Assembly (NCBI RefSeq): GCF_943912385.1
Contig: NZ_CALTTY010000016.1
Location: forward strand, 1 to 32,728
From: an uncultured Anaerococcus sp.
GTDB lineage: Bacteria; Bacillota; Clostridia; Tissierellales; Peptoniphilaceae
DNA: 32,728 nucleotides
Reading direction: 5' to 3'
Notes under the pieces: model-generated
Database searches by the model: none
Told to the model about the DNA's origin: nothing
Seen by the model: the letters and a program-made list of their open reading frames with translations, nothing else
Program-made: the position numbers and the translations under genes
Part shown: positions 1 through 7,719 of the stretch, one piece after another
Numbering within the stretch: position 1 is the stretch's first letter
Layout of the letters: every line of letters begins with the position of its first letter

Positions 1-2
1 TG

Positions 3-575
3 GAAGCAACAGGTAAATACCATCTTCCAATCCTCTATGAATTAAAAGACAAAGGATACTTTGTAAGTGTAGTAAATCCTTTAAAAATGAAACAGTTTTG
101 TCGAGTACTTAACTTTAGAAAAGCAAAAAATGATAATATAGATGCCATACAAATAGCAGAATATGGCTTGATGTACTGGAAAGAATTACAAGAATACAAA
201 GTAGATTCAGAAAGTTTCAGAGTCCTAAAAGAATTAAACAGATCCTATCAGCACTATATGGACTTAAGAATCAATCAAATGAACTTCATAGACCTAACAA
301 TAAGCCAAACATTTCCAGGAATAAAAAAACTAATTCCACATGGATCTAATGATTTTTCAAAAGATAAACTATTAGACTTCTTAGAAATATAGTGGCATAA
401 AAATCTAGTATTAAAAAAATCAGAAGAAAAATTCATAGAAGATTTTAAAGACTGGGCAAAAGAAAAAATGGATAAATGTAGCCTAATATCTAGTTTCGAA
501 GATTTGTATTTTAAAGATGTCCTAATAATGTCTAAGGAAGAATTTGAAGATTTTTTAGAGAATAAAGATAAATAG
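3..575 (+). pseudogene. IS110-family transposase remnant, 5' end outside window
   Basis: The frame is open from base 3, upstream of the ATG at 87. It reads like the N-terminal DEDD (RuvC-like) catalytic domain of IS110 transposases: EATGKYHLPILYEL, then a VSVVNP segment, then RKAKNDNIDAIQIAEYG, where the family has a K-D-x-x-DA motif. A TAG at 390-392 interrupts the frame. The same frame continues with WHKNLVLKKSEEKF, matching the family pattern after the DEDD domain, and stops at 573-575. The C-terminal serine-containing transposase domain is missing, and the last 30 or so residues do not look like IS110. Family length is about 400 residues, so this is a decayed, inactive copy. The identification is motif recall; confidence is good for the family and high for the broken state. 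Confidence 0.75.
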
Positions 576-640
576 TTTATCTACCAATAAAAAAATTAAA
601 AATAATGATATTATTTACTAATATTAAGATCAAAGAATGT

Positions 641-670
641 GAGGAGAGGGGAGAATAATCTCCTCTTTTT
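641..670 (+). terminator. Rho-independent terminator after the IS110 remnant
   Basis: AGGGGAGA (647-654) pairs with TCTCCTCT (659-666) across an ATAA loop, with one G-U pair, followed by T residues. GAGGAGA at 641-647 is an alternative 5' arm. Confidence 0.65.
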
Positions 671-797
671 ATTTGTATATTTTAATGTATTACATGTGAT
701 ATTATTATTTAAGGGTGTGGGTATTTGTTGGTATTGATAATAAATGGATATCATTTGATTTTAAATAATTATTTTGAGTAGGAGATTGTTTGATAGA

Positions 798-865
798 GGT
801 GTTGACGGTGCATTTACGGAACCTAATATGTACGGTACTACAGAGGTCTCTCGGCTACGCTCGAG
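798..865 (+). repeat. Degenerate intergenic repeat, copy A
   Basis: This stretch aligns without gaps to 2160-2227 at about 50 of 68 positions. Shared blocks include TGACGG, GAACCT and AGAGGTC. Its 3' end is an imperfect inverted repeat (GTCTCTCGG ... TCGAGAC). A third, more diverged copy lies at about 1071-1123. Confidence 0.65.
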
Positions 866-1070
866 ACGGGGGAGTATGTGTTTTGCTATATATATGAGAA
901 TTTACTAAAATTGTATTAATAGACTTTATACATATAGTTAGAGACGTCCCACCTCCTCTCAACTAGGCTCAAGGTAAAGTATGTTTTAGCTACGAGATGG
1001 ATCTGTGATTAGCTTTGTCAAAAGTTTTAGTATTCGCACTAGGTGCTGTTAATAGATATATTTTATTTAA

Positions 1071-1123
1071 GTATTTACGGTGTATTTACCGAAGTTTTTA
1101 TATACGTAACTATAGAGATATCT
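1071..1123 (+). repeat. Degenerate intergenic repeat, copy B
   Basis: It is a more diverged relative of 798-865. The order of blocks is the same: ACGGTG, ATTTAC, GAA, TAC, ACTA, AGAG, TCTC. The downstream 25-bp repeat at 1137-1161 has its own partner next to copy C. Confidence 0.45.
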
Positions 1124-1136
1124 CACATATGTTCTA

Positions 1137-1161
1137 CTAAAGTATCAGTCCTTCCATCAAT
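1137..1161 (+). repeat. 25-bp direct repeat, member 1
   Basis: It matches 2286-2310 at 23 of 25 positions (core ATCAGTCCTTCC). A second shared block, GGGATAGG followed by CTTCA, lies after this member but before the other one, so the two loci are rearranged relative to each other. Confidence 0.7.
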
Positions 1162-1178
1162 CCGATTATATCGGATTG
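1158..1178. repeat. Perfect 9-bp hairpin
   Basis: CAATCCGAT (1158-1166) and ATCGGATTG (1170-1178) are perfect inverted arms around TAT. No T-run follows on either strand, so it is not an ordinary terminator. It sits at the end of the 25-bp repeat and is not conserved in the partner copy. Confidence 0.6.
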
Positions 1179-1316
1179 GGATAGGGCTTCAGATATGGGA
1201 GTTGTGGTTTTGGGGTTTCTAAAATTTTCCTTTACTATAATTTAAATATATAGAGTATTCTGTAAAAATTTTGCTACTTACATTTATATAATTTAGTATT
1301 AACTTTATAATTAGAG

Positions 1317-1345
1317 TTGAATTCTAGTCAGGTAGAACATATAGT
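1317..1345 (+). promoter_or_regulatory. Toxin-antitoxin promoter with palindrome over the -10
   Basis: TTGAAT (1317-1322) and TATAGT (1340-1345) are separated by 17 bp. A small palindrome, ACATA-TAG-TATGT (1337-1349), covers the -10 box. It is a plausible autoregulatory operator for the ribbon-helix-helix antitoxin; that role is inferred. Confidence 0.6.
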
Positions 1346-1383
1346 ATGTATAAACGCACCGTGTATATTACAAGGATGTATTT

Positions 1384-1662
1384 ATGGAAACTGTAAGGAA
1401 GAACATTACTTTATCCAAAGACCAAGCAGATGAAATCGAAAGATTCACAAGATTAAATGGTTTGTCTTTTTCTGAATTTTTAAGAGATGCAGCTATTAAG
1501 GAAATAAGAAGGAGAGAAAGCCAAGATTTACTCGATTATTTGAAGGAAAATACTGATTTTGTTTCTGATTTAGAACAAAAAGAGATTGATAAATTGAATT
1601 TAGATGATTTCAAAGAAGAAGATTTTAGAGAATTAAGCATCGATGAGATCTTACGAGGTTAA
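1384..1662 (+). CDS. RelB/ribbon-helix-helix family antitoxin
   Basis: This 92-residue acidic protein starts with a ribbon-helix-helix pattern at about residues 3-45 (VRKNITLSKDQADEIERF, then a LSFSEFLRDAAIKEI helix), which would bind DNA as a dimer. The C-terminal half is rich in Asp, Glu and Leu and probably wraps the toxin. AAGGATG precedes the ATG with normal spacing. The toxin gene begins 20 bp inside this gene in another frame, as usual for type II toxin-antitoxin pairs. It probably neutralises the downstream RelE-like toxin and represses its own promoter at 1317-1345. The type II assignment is strong from size, order and overlap; the exact subfamily is less sure. Confidence 0.8.
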   Translation: METVRKNITLSKDQADEIERFTRLNGLSFSEFLRDAAIKEIRRRESQDLLDYLKENTDFVSDLEQKEIDKLNLDDFKEEDFRELSIDEILRG

Positions 1663-1921
1663 ATATCATAAAAAAGCTATAAAATTTATGAAAAAGCATA
1701 AGGAATATGGTTTGAGATTTTATAAGGCTTTTGATGAATTAAAGAAAGATTATCCAAAAAATATAAATAAATATGATAGTAAAAAAATACGAGGGGTAAA
1801 CAAAAAGAATAGATTTAGGCTTAGAATAGGCGACTATAGGGATATATTTGAAGTGAATAACAATGAAATAAAGATAATATATGTTTTACTTATAGATAGT
1901 AGGGGAGACGTGTATAAATAA
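1643..1921 (+). CDS. RelE/ParE-superfamily toxin
   Basis: This basic, lysine-rich 92-residue protein has the RelE-type core: an N-terminal YEVKYHKKAIKFMKKH segment, then FRLRIGDYRDIFEV, where family members have R-x-R-x-GDYR, and the terminal SRGDVYK, which replaces the more common HRREVYK. RelE members cleave mRNA at the ribosome, while ParE members inhibit gyrase. The GDYR core and the C-terminal VYK favour the RelE side. It overlaps the antitoxin and shares its promoter. The altered C-terminal motif (S-R-G in place of H-R-R) could reduce activity, because the basic residues there often take part in catalysis. Full length, no frameshift seen. Confidence 0.8.
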   Translation: MRSYEVKYHKKAIKFMKKHKEYGLRFYKAFDELKKDYPKNINKYDSKKIRGVNKKNRFRLRIGDYRDIFEVNNNEIKIIYVLLIDSRGDVYK

Positions 1922-1959
1922 GGGTGTAATATAAAGAATTAAACAATATTTAATAAAAG

Positions 1960-2007
1960 CCTTCTGATTAGGGTACATATAACCTAATCGGGAGGTTATT
2001 TAAATTT
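1960..2007 (+). terminator. Terminator of the toxin-antitoxin operon
   Basis: CCTTCTGATTAGGG (1960-1973) pairs imperfectly with ACCTAATCGGGAGG (1982-1995), followed by an AT-rich TTATTTAAATTT tail. It lies about 40 bases past the toxin stop. Confidence 0.55.
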
Positions 2008-2159
2008 AATAATAAGTATCAAAACAAACAAGTTTATCTTATCTATATAGCTAGAGCTATGACTTTCCATGCTATTTAGGGGATGAATTACAAATATCAT
2101 CAAAGCCCTTATTTTAGAGAGCTGTATTATGATTTGTTTTAGATAGGGCGTTTTATACA

Positions 2160-2227
2160 GGTAATGACGGAGCAGTTACTGAACCTTCTATTTACGGAAC
2201 GATAGAGGTCCTTCGACTGTGCTCAGG
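2160..2227 (+). repeat. Degenerate intergenic repeat, copy C
   Basis: It aligns to 798-865 at about 74 percent identity without gaps. Its 3' end (CCTTCGACTGTGCTCAGG) is a short imperfect palindrome of a kind often seen between genes in bacteria. Together with copies A and B it flanks the toxin-antitoxin operon. Confidence 0.65.
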
Positions 2228-2285
2228 CTAAATCTCTTTTTTAAGCCTGGACTGACTTGTATTAGAATGGGGATAGGACTTCATA

Positions 2286-2310
2286 CTAAAGCATCAGTCC
2301 TTCCTTCAAT
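2286..2310 (+). repeat. 25-bp direct repeat, member 2
   Basis: It matches 1137-1161 at 23 of 25 positions. Within it, AGTCC can pair with GGACT just upstream (about 2276-2280) to make a small hairpin. Confidence 0.7.
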
Positions 2311-2372
2311 TTGTTTTCTCGATCCGACAGGTTTTTCTTTTTTACCTTCTTTTCCTAGTAATTTACTATTGA

Positions 2373-2402
2373 TTAGACAAGACCTCCTATTCTTTGATAT
2401 AA
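2373..2402 (+). promoter_or_regulatory. Possible promoter giving a leaderless hydE-type mRNA
   Basis: TAGACA (2373-2378) and TATAAT (2397-2402) are 18 bp apart. Transcription would be expected to begin about 7 bases past the -10, at or next to the ATG at 2410. No Shine-Dalgarno sequence lies ahead of the ATG. The -35 match is modest. Confidence 0.4.
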
Positions 2403-2409
2403 TAATATC

Positions 2410-3450
2410 ATGAATAATTTAAAGAATACTAAAAAATATACAGACGATGAGCTTAGGATTTGGATTGAGGATGGGTCTATGAATGATTACCTGGCGGATA
2501 CTGCTGACCGTATTCGTAGGGATATTTATGGTGATTCTGTCTATGTTCGTGGGCTTATTGAGTTTTCTAATATTTGCAAGAATGATTGCTATTATTGCGG
2601 CATACGAAAGTCAAATAAAAATGTTAGCCGCTACAGGTTGACTCCTGAGGAGATTATCAAGTGTGCTGATGTGGGTTATGATTTAGGTTTTAGGACCTAT
2701 GTTTTACAAGGCGGGGAGGATGCCTTTTATACTGATGATATGGTTGAAGATATCATAAAGACTATCAAGAAAAACCACTCGGACACTGCTGTCACCCTGT
2801 CTTTAGGTATAAAACCTTACGAGTCTTATAAGAGGTTTTATGAGGCGGGGGCGGATAGGTATTTACTCCGCGAGGAAACTTCTGACAGAGACCATTTTTC
2901 AAGGCTCCACCCAGCTAATATGACCATGGAGGAACGCCACGAGTCCCTCTGGCAGCTTAAGGAGATTGGCTACCAGGTGGGTGGGGGCTTTATGGTTGAT
3001 AGCCCTTACCAAACTACTGATGATTTGATTAAGGATATTAGGTTTTTACAAGAATTAGAGCCGGATATGATTGGGATTGGTCCATTTTTAACCAGCCACG
3101 ATACTCCCTTTAAGGATTTCCCAAATGGGTCATATGAGAAGACCTTAAGGCTTGTTTCTATCCTTAGGATCTTATTTCCTTATGCCCTAATACCAGCAAC
3201 TACAGCCCTGGGTACTATAAATCCCCTGGGTAGGGAGATGGGGCTTAAGGCGGGGGCTAATGTCCTAATGCCAAACCTATCACCAACCATGTACAGAGAG
3301 TCTTACCAGCTTTATGACAATAAAATATGTACAGGAGATGAGGCTGCTGAGTGCAGGGCTTGTCTTAATATGAGGGTCAAGGGAGCTGGATATGAGATTG
3401 TTACTGATAGGGGTGATGTGATTACTAGGAAAGCTGACTTGGTGTATTAA
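2410..3450 (+). CDS. hydE: HydE-like radical SAM protein
   Basis: The 346-residue protein has the radical SAM cluster motif C56-x3-C60-x2-C63 (ICKNDCYYCG) and the BioB/HydE/PylB layout: YVRGLIEFSNICKNDCYYC, the LQGGED strand, the LLREETSD segment and GIGPFL. The best family match from memory is HydE, the [FeFe]-hydrogenase H-cluster maturase that acts with HydF and HydG; length is typical. No hydF, hydG or hydrogenase gene lies nearby, so it is either an orphan maturation gene or a relative with another substrate. The C-terminal region keeps C-x2-C-like cysteines (ECRACLNMR). The start has no ribosome binding site (see the promoter entry). A terminator follows at 3497. Confidence 0.78.
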   Translation: MNNLKNTKKYTDDELRIWIEDGSMNDYLADTADRIRRDIYGDSVYVRGLIEFSNICKNDCYYCGIRKSNKNVSRYRLTPEEIIKCADVGYDLGFRTYVLQGGEDAFYTDDMVEDIIKTIKKNHSDTAVTLSLGIKPYESYKRFYEAGADRYLLREETSDRDHFSRLHPANMTMEERHESLWQLKEIGYQVGGGFMVDSPYQTTDDLIKDIRFLQELEPDMIGIGPFLTSHDTPFKDFPNGSYEKTLRLVSILRILFPYALIPATTALGTINPLGREMGLKAGANVLMPNLSPTMYRESYQLYDNKICTGDEAAECRACLNMRVKGAGYEIVTDRGDVITRKADLVY

Positions 3451-3496
3451 TTTATTGACTTTAATTGATTTTATAGCAAGTCTTACATCTTATATG

Positions 3497-3540
3497 AAAA
3501 TCCTCCTCCTAGGTCCTTTATGACTTGGGGAGGATTTTTT
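3497..3540 (+). terminator. Terminator after the HydE-like gene
   Basis: AAAATCCTCC (3497-3506) pairs with GGAGGATTTT (3529-3538), with further partial pairing inside and a final T-run. Strong. Confidence 0.85.
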
Positions 3541-3567
3541 AATTTGCCTTCGCCATTTTCTTTATTG

Positions 3568-3576
3568 TGGTATAAT
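3568..3576 (+). promoter_or_regulatory. Extended -10 promoter
   Basis: TGG-TATAAT (3568-3576) has the TGn extension. The -35 region is poor (TTCGCC at 3549), which is common for extended -10 promoters. It lies 36 bases ahead of the ECF gene. Confidence 0.5.
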
Positions 3577-3612
3577 TATTGGGAGTTATGTGATTAAAAA
3601 AAGGAGAAGATT

Positions 3613-4158
3613 ATGAAAAAATTAAGCACACAGAAACTTGTCTATATGGCGCTTTTTACAGCCCTTGTTTACATATTTACTAGGTTTTTTAAGATACCTA
3701 TAACAACTCCTATGGGTCAGACCATGTTCCACTTGGGTAATGCCTTTTGCCTGCTTGGTGGTATCCTTCTTGGACCTGTATATGGGGGTGTGTCAGCAGG
3801 ATTAGGGTCTGCGATTTTTGACCTTTTTGATCCGGTATATTTTACTAGTGCTCCTATTACCTTTATTTCAAAGTTTGCCATGGCTTTTGTAGCTGGGATG
3901 GTTTATAAAAATAGGAAGAAGCTTGTGAATGTTCCAAGGCTCATCCTTGCTAATATCCTTGGTCAAATTACCTATATTTTCCTATATCTGGCTAAGGCCT
4001 ATATCAAAAATAAGTATGTACTTGGTTTTACCTGGGAGGCTAATTCGGTTGAGCTTGTTCAAAAGGGGACTGTGTCTACTATAAATGCTATAGCTTCAGT
4101 AATAATAGCTACTGTTGTTGGCATTGCCCTTCTTAAGGCTGTGAAATTTGAGGACTAA
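3613..4158 (+). CDS. ECF transporter S component, substrate unknown
   Basis: This 181-residue, strongly hydrophobic protein has about five to six predicted membrane segments. It has the layout of small-vitamin S components: a short N-terminal KLVYMALFTALVYIFTRF helix, then LGNAFCLLGGILLGPVYGGVSAGLGSAIFD, which resembles the conserved loop of ECF S proteins. S components bind a vitamin or metal and dock with a shared EcfA-EcfA'-EcfT energising module, which is not encoded here. AAAGGAG precedes the ATG. The substrate cannot be read from the sequence; no riboswitch motif was recognised ahead of it. It has its own promoter and is probably a single gene or the head of a short unit with the CpXC gene 54 bp downstream. 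Confidence 0.75.
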   Translation: MKKLSTQKLVYMALFTALVYIFTRFFKIPITTPMGQTMFHLGNAFCLLGGILLGPVYGGVSAGLGSAIFDLFDPVYFTSAPITFISKFAMAFVAGMVYKNRKKLVNVPRLILANILGQITYIFLYLAKAYIKNKYVLGFTWEANSVELVQKGTVSTINAIASVIIATVVGIALLKAVKFED

Positions 4159-4212
4159 GTCCTAAAATTGGGTAAGTATTAACTAAGCTAAGAAAAAAAG
4201 AGGAAGGTAGAT

Positions 4213-4851
4213 ATGGAAAGAAGAGAAAAAGTATTCGGAGTTACTTGTCCGAAGTGTGATCACGTGTTTGAAGAGACTTTGCCTACAGCTGTTTTCCCTG
4301 CGGGACTAGATAGGAAGAAGATTAGCGATGGGGACTTTGCTGAGCTTAGCTGTCCATCTTGTGGGAATAAGTTTATCTTAAATTATCGTTTTGCCTATAC
4401 TGACGAAGACAAGCACTTTATGGTTGTAAATGACCCAGCCTTTGTGGATAAGAAGGCAAGGCTTGCTTTTTCGACATCCCTAGGGCTGATTGGCTCTTCT
4501 AGGAAGGACGAGCTTACCAAGCATGACTTAAGGATTAGCTATGATTATAAGACCCTTATGGAAAAGATTGCTATATTTGAAGCAGGTTTAGATGACAAGG
4601 TCGTTGAGCTTATGAAATATTTTCTTATAAATAGCGAGGACTTTGCCTATGAGCCTAGCCAGATTAAGGACTTTGTCTTTACAGAAGAGGGAGATTTCTA
4701 CTTAGAAACTGTCCTAAATGTGGGTCTTAAGATGGATTTTTCAGAGATTCTTTATGAAACAATTGTAAAAAATTATGGAGATGCGATTAAAAAAGATATG
4801 GCCTACCTGGTTGATAAGACCTGGGCTGAGGAATTTTTAAAAGCAGATTAG
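4213..4851 (+). CDS. CpXC-domain protein
   Basis: The 212-residue soluble protein has two C-P-x-C knuckles, C12-PK-C15 (VTCPKCDHVF) and C47-PS-C50 (LSCPSCGNKF), which define the CpXC family and probably bind one zinc. The roughly 150 residues that follow are acidic and mixed alpha/beta, with no recognisable catalytic motif. The function of the family is not known. GAGGAAGG precedes the ATG at good spacing. It may share a transcript with the ECF gene upstream, since no terminator separates them. A terminator follows directly at its stop codon. Confidence 0.7.
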   Translation: MERREKVFGVTCPKCDHVFEETLPTAVFPAGLDRKKISDGDFAELSCPSCGNKFILNYRFAYTDEDKHFMVVNDPAFVDKKARLAFSTSLGLIGSSRKDELTKHDLRISYDYKTLMEKIAIFEAGLDDKVVELMKYFLINSEDFAYEPSQIKDFVFTEEGDFYLETVLNVGLKMDFSEILYETIVKNYGDAIKKDMAYLVDKTWAEEFLKAD

Positions 4852-4854
4852 AAA

Positions 4855-4876
4855 GAGGGCTTATGGCCCTTTTTTG
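4855..4876 (+). terminator. Short terminator after the CpXC gene
   Basis: AGGGC (4856-4860) pairs with GCCCT (4866-4870) around TTATG, followed by five T. It ends only about 12 bases before the start of the next gene, so it may attenuate rather than fully stop transcription. Confidence 0.6.
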
Positions 4877-4887
4877 TGTGGAAAAGC

Positions 4888-6189
4888 ATGAAGATTTATT
4901 TAGAAGATAAGAATAAAAGAAAAATTGTATATGATATTTTAAATATTTTCCCAAATCAGGCTAGTCTTATTTTTACAGAAGATAAAAACGAGGCTGATAT
5001 AAGGATAAAAAATGGCAGGGGATATATATTTGGGGAAGAATTTTTCTATAGGTCAAACCAAGACCTTAAAAAAATTCTCTATGACCACATGGTAGATAAG
5101 ACTTCCTATAGGTCTCCCTGGGGGACTCTCACAGGATCAAAGCCGTCGAAGCTTCTTAAAAATAAGGACCTAAGAGAGATCAAAGAGACCTACAGGGTGG
5201 CTGATGAAAAGCTAAAGCTACTGAAGGATGTGAAAAATGAGCAGGATAGGCTAATATTTGATGAAAATTCCTTTAGTCTCTATATAAATATACCTTTTTG
5301 CCCGACCAGGTGTGATTACTGTTCCTACCCGACTTTGATCGGTGCCCACCACGACAAAGGGGCCTATGTCAACTATTTGATAAGGGAGATTGAAGAAATA
5401 AGACTTCCAAGAAATTTAGATGCCATTTATATAGGCGGCGGGACTCCCTCTTATCTATCGGCAAGAGAGATTGAGAGGGTATTAGAGGCTATTAATAAAA
5501 ACTTCACCTATAAGGAGCTTACCTTTGAAGCAGGCAGGGAGGATACCCTGGATTTTGAAAAGCTCGATGTCCTTAGGGCCGGTGGAGTTTCAAGGATTTC
5601 CCTAAATCCCCAGACCTTTAATAGGGATGTTTTACAAAGGCTTAACAGGGATATAGATATGGACCACTTTTTTGATATCTATAGGCAGGCTAAGGACCTG
5701 GGTTTTATTGTAAATATGGACTTTATAGTGGGACTTGTCGGAGAAAGTGAAAAAGATTTTATAAAAAACTTTAAAGTCTTAGAAGACCTCTTGCCTGATA
5801 ATATTACATTCCATGCCCTTGCTATAAAAAGCGGGTCAAAGTATAGGGAGCAGGATTTGACTAGGGAGGAGGATGATTCCCTAGGGATTTCTAGGGATAT
5901 AGGAGACTTTACTAGGAGATTTTCTTATAGGCCCTACTACCTTTACAGGCAGAAAAATATCATTTCCAACCTGGAAAATGTCGGATATCGAAGAAAATCT
6001 ACAGCTCAGAGGTATAATATACTTATAAACGAGGAAATTGGATCTATTCTTGGCCTGGGTATGAATGCAAATTCTAAGCTTTTAAATGGTAAAAAATTTA
6101 GAAACCCCAGGAATTTAAGAGATTATTACAAGGATTTTGAAAAGAATCTTGCTGCCAAGAATGAGATGATTGAAGAATTAAGGAGATAA
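4888..6189 (+). CDS. hemZ: HemZ-like radical SAM protein (coproporphyrinogen III dehydrogenase family)
   Basis: Reading from ATG 4888 gives 433 residues. A GTG at 4876 would add four, but it sits at the end of the terminator T-run and has no ribosome binding site. The radical SAM motif is C138-x3-C142-x2-C145 (FCPTRCDYC), followed by the IYIGGGTPSYLS element typical of HemN/HemZ proteins, then FEAGRED, the HemZ-clade version of the E-x-x-P region. The roughly 130-residue N-terminal extension also fits HemZ. HemZ homologues are annotated as oxygen-independent coproporphyrinogen oxidases, yet no other haem gene lies here, so its real substrate is open. pepD starts 2 bases after its stop. Confidence 0.75.
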   Translation: MKIYLEDKNKRKIVYDILNIFPNQASLIFTEDKNEADIRIKNGRGYIFGEEFFYRSNQDLKKILYDHMVDKTSYRSPWGTLTGSKPSKLLKNKDLREIKETYRVADEKLKLLKDVKNEQDRLIFDENSFSLYINIPFCPTRCDYCSYPTLIGAHHDKGAYVNYLIREIEEIRLPRNLDAIYIGGGTPSYLSAREIERVLEAINKNFTYKELTFEAGREDTLDFEKLDVLRAGGVSRISLNPQTFNRDVLQRLNRDIDMDHFFDIYRQAKDLGFIVNMDFIVGLVGESEKDFIKNFKVLEDLLPDNITFHALAIKSGSKYREQDLTREEDDSLGISRDIGDFTRRFSYRPYYLYRQKNIISNLENVGYRRKSTAQRYNILINEEIGSILGLGMNANSKLLNGKKFRNPRNLRDYYKDFEKNLAAKNEMIEELRR

Positions 6190-6191
6190 GA

Positions 6192-7598
6192 ATGGAAACA
6201 AATTACTCTGAAATAGTTTTAAAATATTTTAAAGAATTAGCGAAAATTCCTAGAGAATCAGGCAATGAAAAAGAAGTTTCAGATTTTTTAGTAAGCTTTG
6301 CCAAGGAAAGAAATTTAGAAGTAAGCCAAGATGAGGCTTTAAACGTAATTATAAGAAAAGATGCTAGCGAAGGCTACGAAGACCACCCAATCATCGCCCT
6401 CCAAGGCCACATGGACATGGTATGTGTCAAGGATGATGACAGTGACCACGACTTTGAAAAGGACCCAATCAAGCTAATCGAAGAAGATGGTTGGATCAAG
6501 GCTGATGGGACAACTCTCGGGGCGGACGATGGTATAGGTGTTGCCTTTATCATGGCTATTTTAGATAATGATGAATTAAAACACGGGCCAATCGAGGCAG
6601 TTATTACAACAGAAGAAGAAACCTCCATGGGTGGGGCTAGCAAGCTTGACCTATCACAAATTACTGCCAAGTACCTTATAAATATTGACTCTGAGGAAGA
6701 AGGAGTCCTTACAATAGGTTGTGCAGGTGGTCTTGACCTTGAGATAGAATTTGACAAGGAATATGAAAAGGCCGAGGGAGACTTTATTGAAGTGAGCCTA
6801 AGAGGGTTTGCAGGTGGCCACTCAGGTATGGAAATTGATGAATTTAGGTTAAATGCGAACAAGACCCTGGCAAGACTCCTTGAAGGAATCGAAGGCCTAC
6901 AAATTGCTACAATCTCAGGTGGAGTTAAGAGAAATGCCATCCCATCAGCAGCAAGAGCAGTTGTATCTGTTCCAAACAAGGATGAGGCGATCAAGCTTAT
7001 TGAAGAAAGAATAGCTGAGGTTAAAAACGAATATAAGGACGTTGATCCAAAGGGTGAGATCAAGGTAGGTGAATCTAGCCACGATGGTGATGTTTTAAGC
7101 AAAGAACTTTCTAAAAATATAATCGACCTCCTCTTTGTACTACCAAACGGCCTTTATAAAAAGGTTGATGGATCAATTGTAACAAGTTCAAACTTAGGCC
7201 TTATCGAGGACAGAGACGATATTATCTGGATTTCATCTATGTTTAGGTCAGAAATTGACTCACAAAAACACCACAAGGCAAGTATTTCTAAGAAAATCGT
7301 GGAAAAATTCGGGGCGAAAGCTGAAGTTACTAGCCAGTATTCAGGCTGGCAAAGGGAAGAAAGCCCAATAATTGACCTTGCAAATGAAGTTTGGAAGGAT
7401 ATTCACGGTGATGAGATGGAAATTGCCACAACCCACGGTGGGCTAGAGTGTGGATTATTTAAGAAGACCTTAAAAGATACTGAAATGATTTCTTTCGGTC
7501 CTGACATAGAAGGAGCACACAGCCCAGAAGAAAGGGTAAATATCAAATCAATTGCAAATAACTACAAGTTCCTAATAGAGCTTCTAGAAAGAATTTAA
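6192..7598 (+). CDS. pepD: Beta-Ala-His/aminoacyl-histidine dipeptidase, M20 family
   Basis: The 468-residue cytosolic di-zinc peptidase has the M20 signatures in order: LQGHMDMV with H73 and D75, TTLGADDGIG with the bridging Asp near 112, TTEEETSMGG with the catalytic Glu pair near 141, and the late THGGLECG metal segment. Length and motifs match PepD-type aminoacyl-histidine dipeptidases, which split Xaa-His dipeptides and other small peptides. AAGGAGAT lies inside the end of the HemZ-like gene, so the two are cotranscribed and translationally coupled. A terminator follows at 7603. The long open frame on the opposite strand (6374-7102) is a shadow. Confidence 0.88.
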   Translation: METNYSEIVLKYFKELAKIPRESGNEKEVSDFLVSFAKERNLEVSQDEALNVIIRKDASEGYEDHPIIALQGHMDMVCVKDDDSDHDFEKDPIKLIEEDGWIKADGTTLGADDGIGVAFIMAILDNDELKHGPIEAVITTEEETSMGGASKLDLSQITAKYLINIDSEEEGVLTIGCAGGLDLEIEFDKEYEKAEGDFIEVSLRGFAGGHSGMEIDEFRLNANKTLARLLEGIEGLQIATISGGVKRNAIPSAARAVVSVPNKDEAIKLIEERIAEVKNEYKDVDPKGEIKVGESSHDGDVLSKELSKNIIDLLFVLPNGLYKKVDGSIVTSSNLGLIEDRDDIIWISSMFRSEIDSQKHHKASISKKIVEKFGAKAEVTSQYSGWQREESPIIDLANEVWKDIHGDEMEIATTHGGLECGLFKKTLKDTEMISFGPDIEGAHSPEERVNIKSIANNYKFLIELLERI

Positions 7599-7602
7599 GA
7601 AC

Positions 7603-7637
7603 AAGGCCAGCTTATCATTGGATGGGTTGGCTTTTTT
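7603..7637 (+). terminator. Terminator after pepD
   Basis: GCCA (7606-7609) and TGGC (7628-7631), extended by flanking A/T pairs, are followed by a T6 run. Confidence 0.6.
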
Positions 7638-7719
7638 AATTAATAGAAAATCCTAAAATCTAAACAATTTTTGGGGATTTTGGGTATAAGAAAAGAGAGA
7701 AGATAGAAAAGGAGATACT

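Larger units (their letters stand above)
671..1316. other. Gene-poor spacer with degenerate repeats
   Basis: About 650 bases hold no convincing gene on either strand. They contain two copies of a diverged repeat (798-865 and about 1071-1123), one member of a 25-bp repeat (1137-1161) and a perfect 9-bp hairpin (1158-1178). The rest is AT-rich and looks like decayed sequence. Confidence 0.6.
2008..2372. other. Gene-free spacer before the HydE-like gene
   Basis: No supported gene was found. The spacer holds repeat copy C (2160-2227) and the second member of the 25-bp repeat (2286-2310). A 64-codon open frame from 2219 is built from these repeats and is not called as a gene. Confidence 0.55.

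Noticed and set aside
1..575. Active IS110 element with a bridge RNA
   Set aside because: The gene has an internal stop and lacks its C-terminal domain, and the element ends cannot be identified.
2219..2413. 64-codon open frame before the HydE-like gene
   Set aside because: It begins inside repeat copy C, consists of repeat sequence, overlaps the start of the real gene and has no ribosome binding site.
6374..7102. Long open frame on the minus strand inside pepD
   Set aside because: Low-complexity Ser/Pro/Ile-rich translation typical of an antisense shadow; pepD itself is an intact conserved enzyme.
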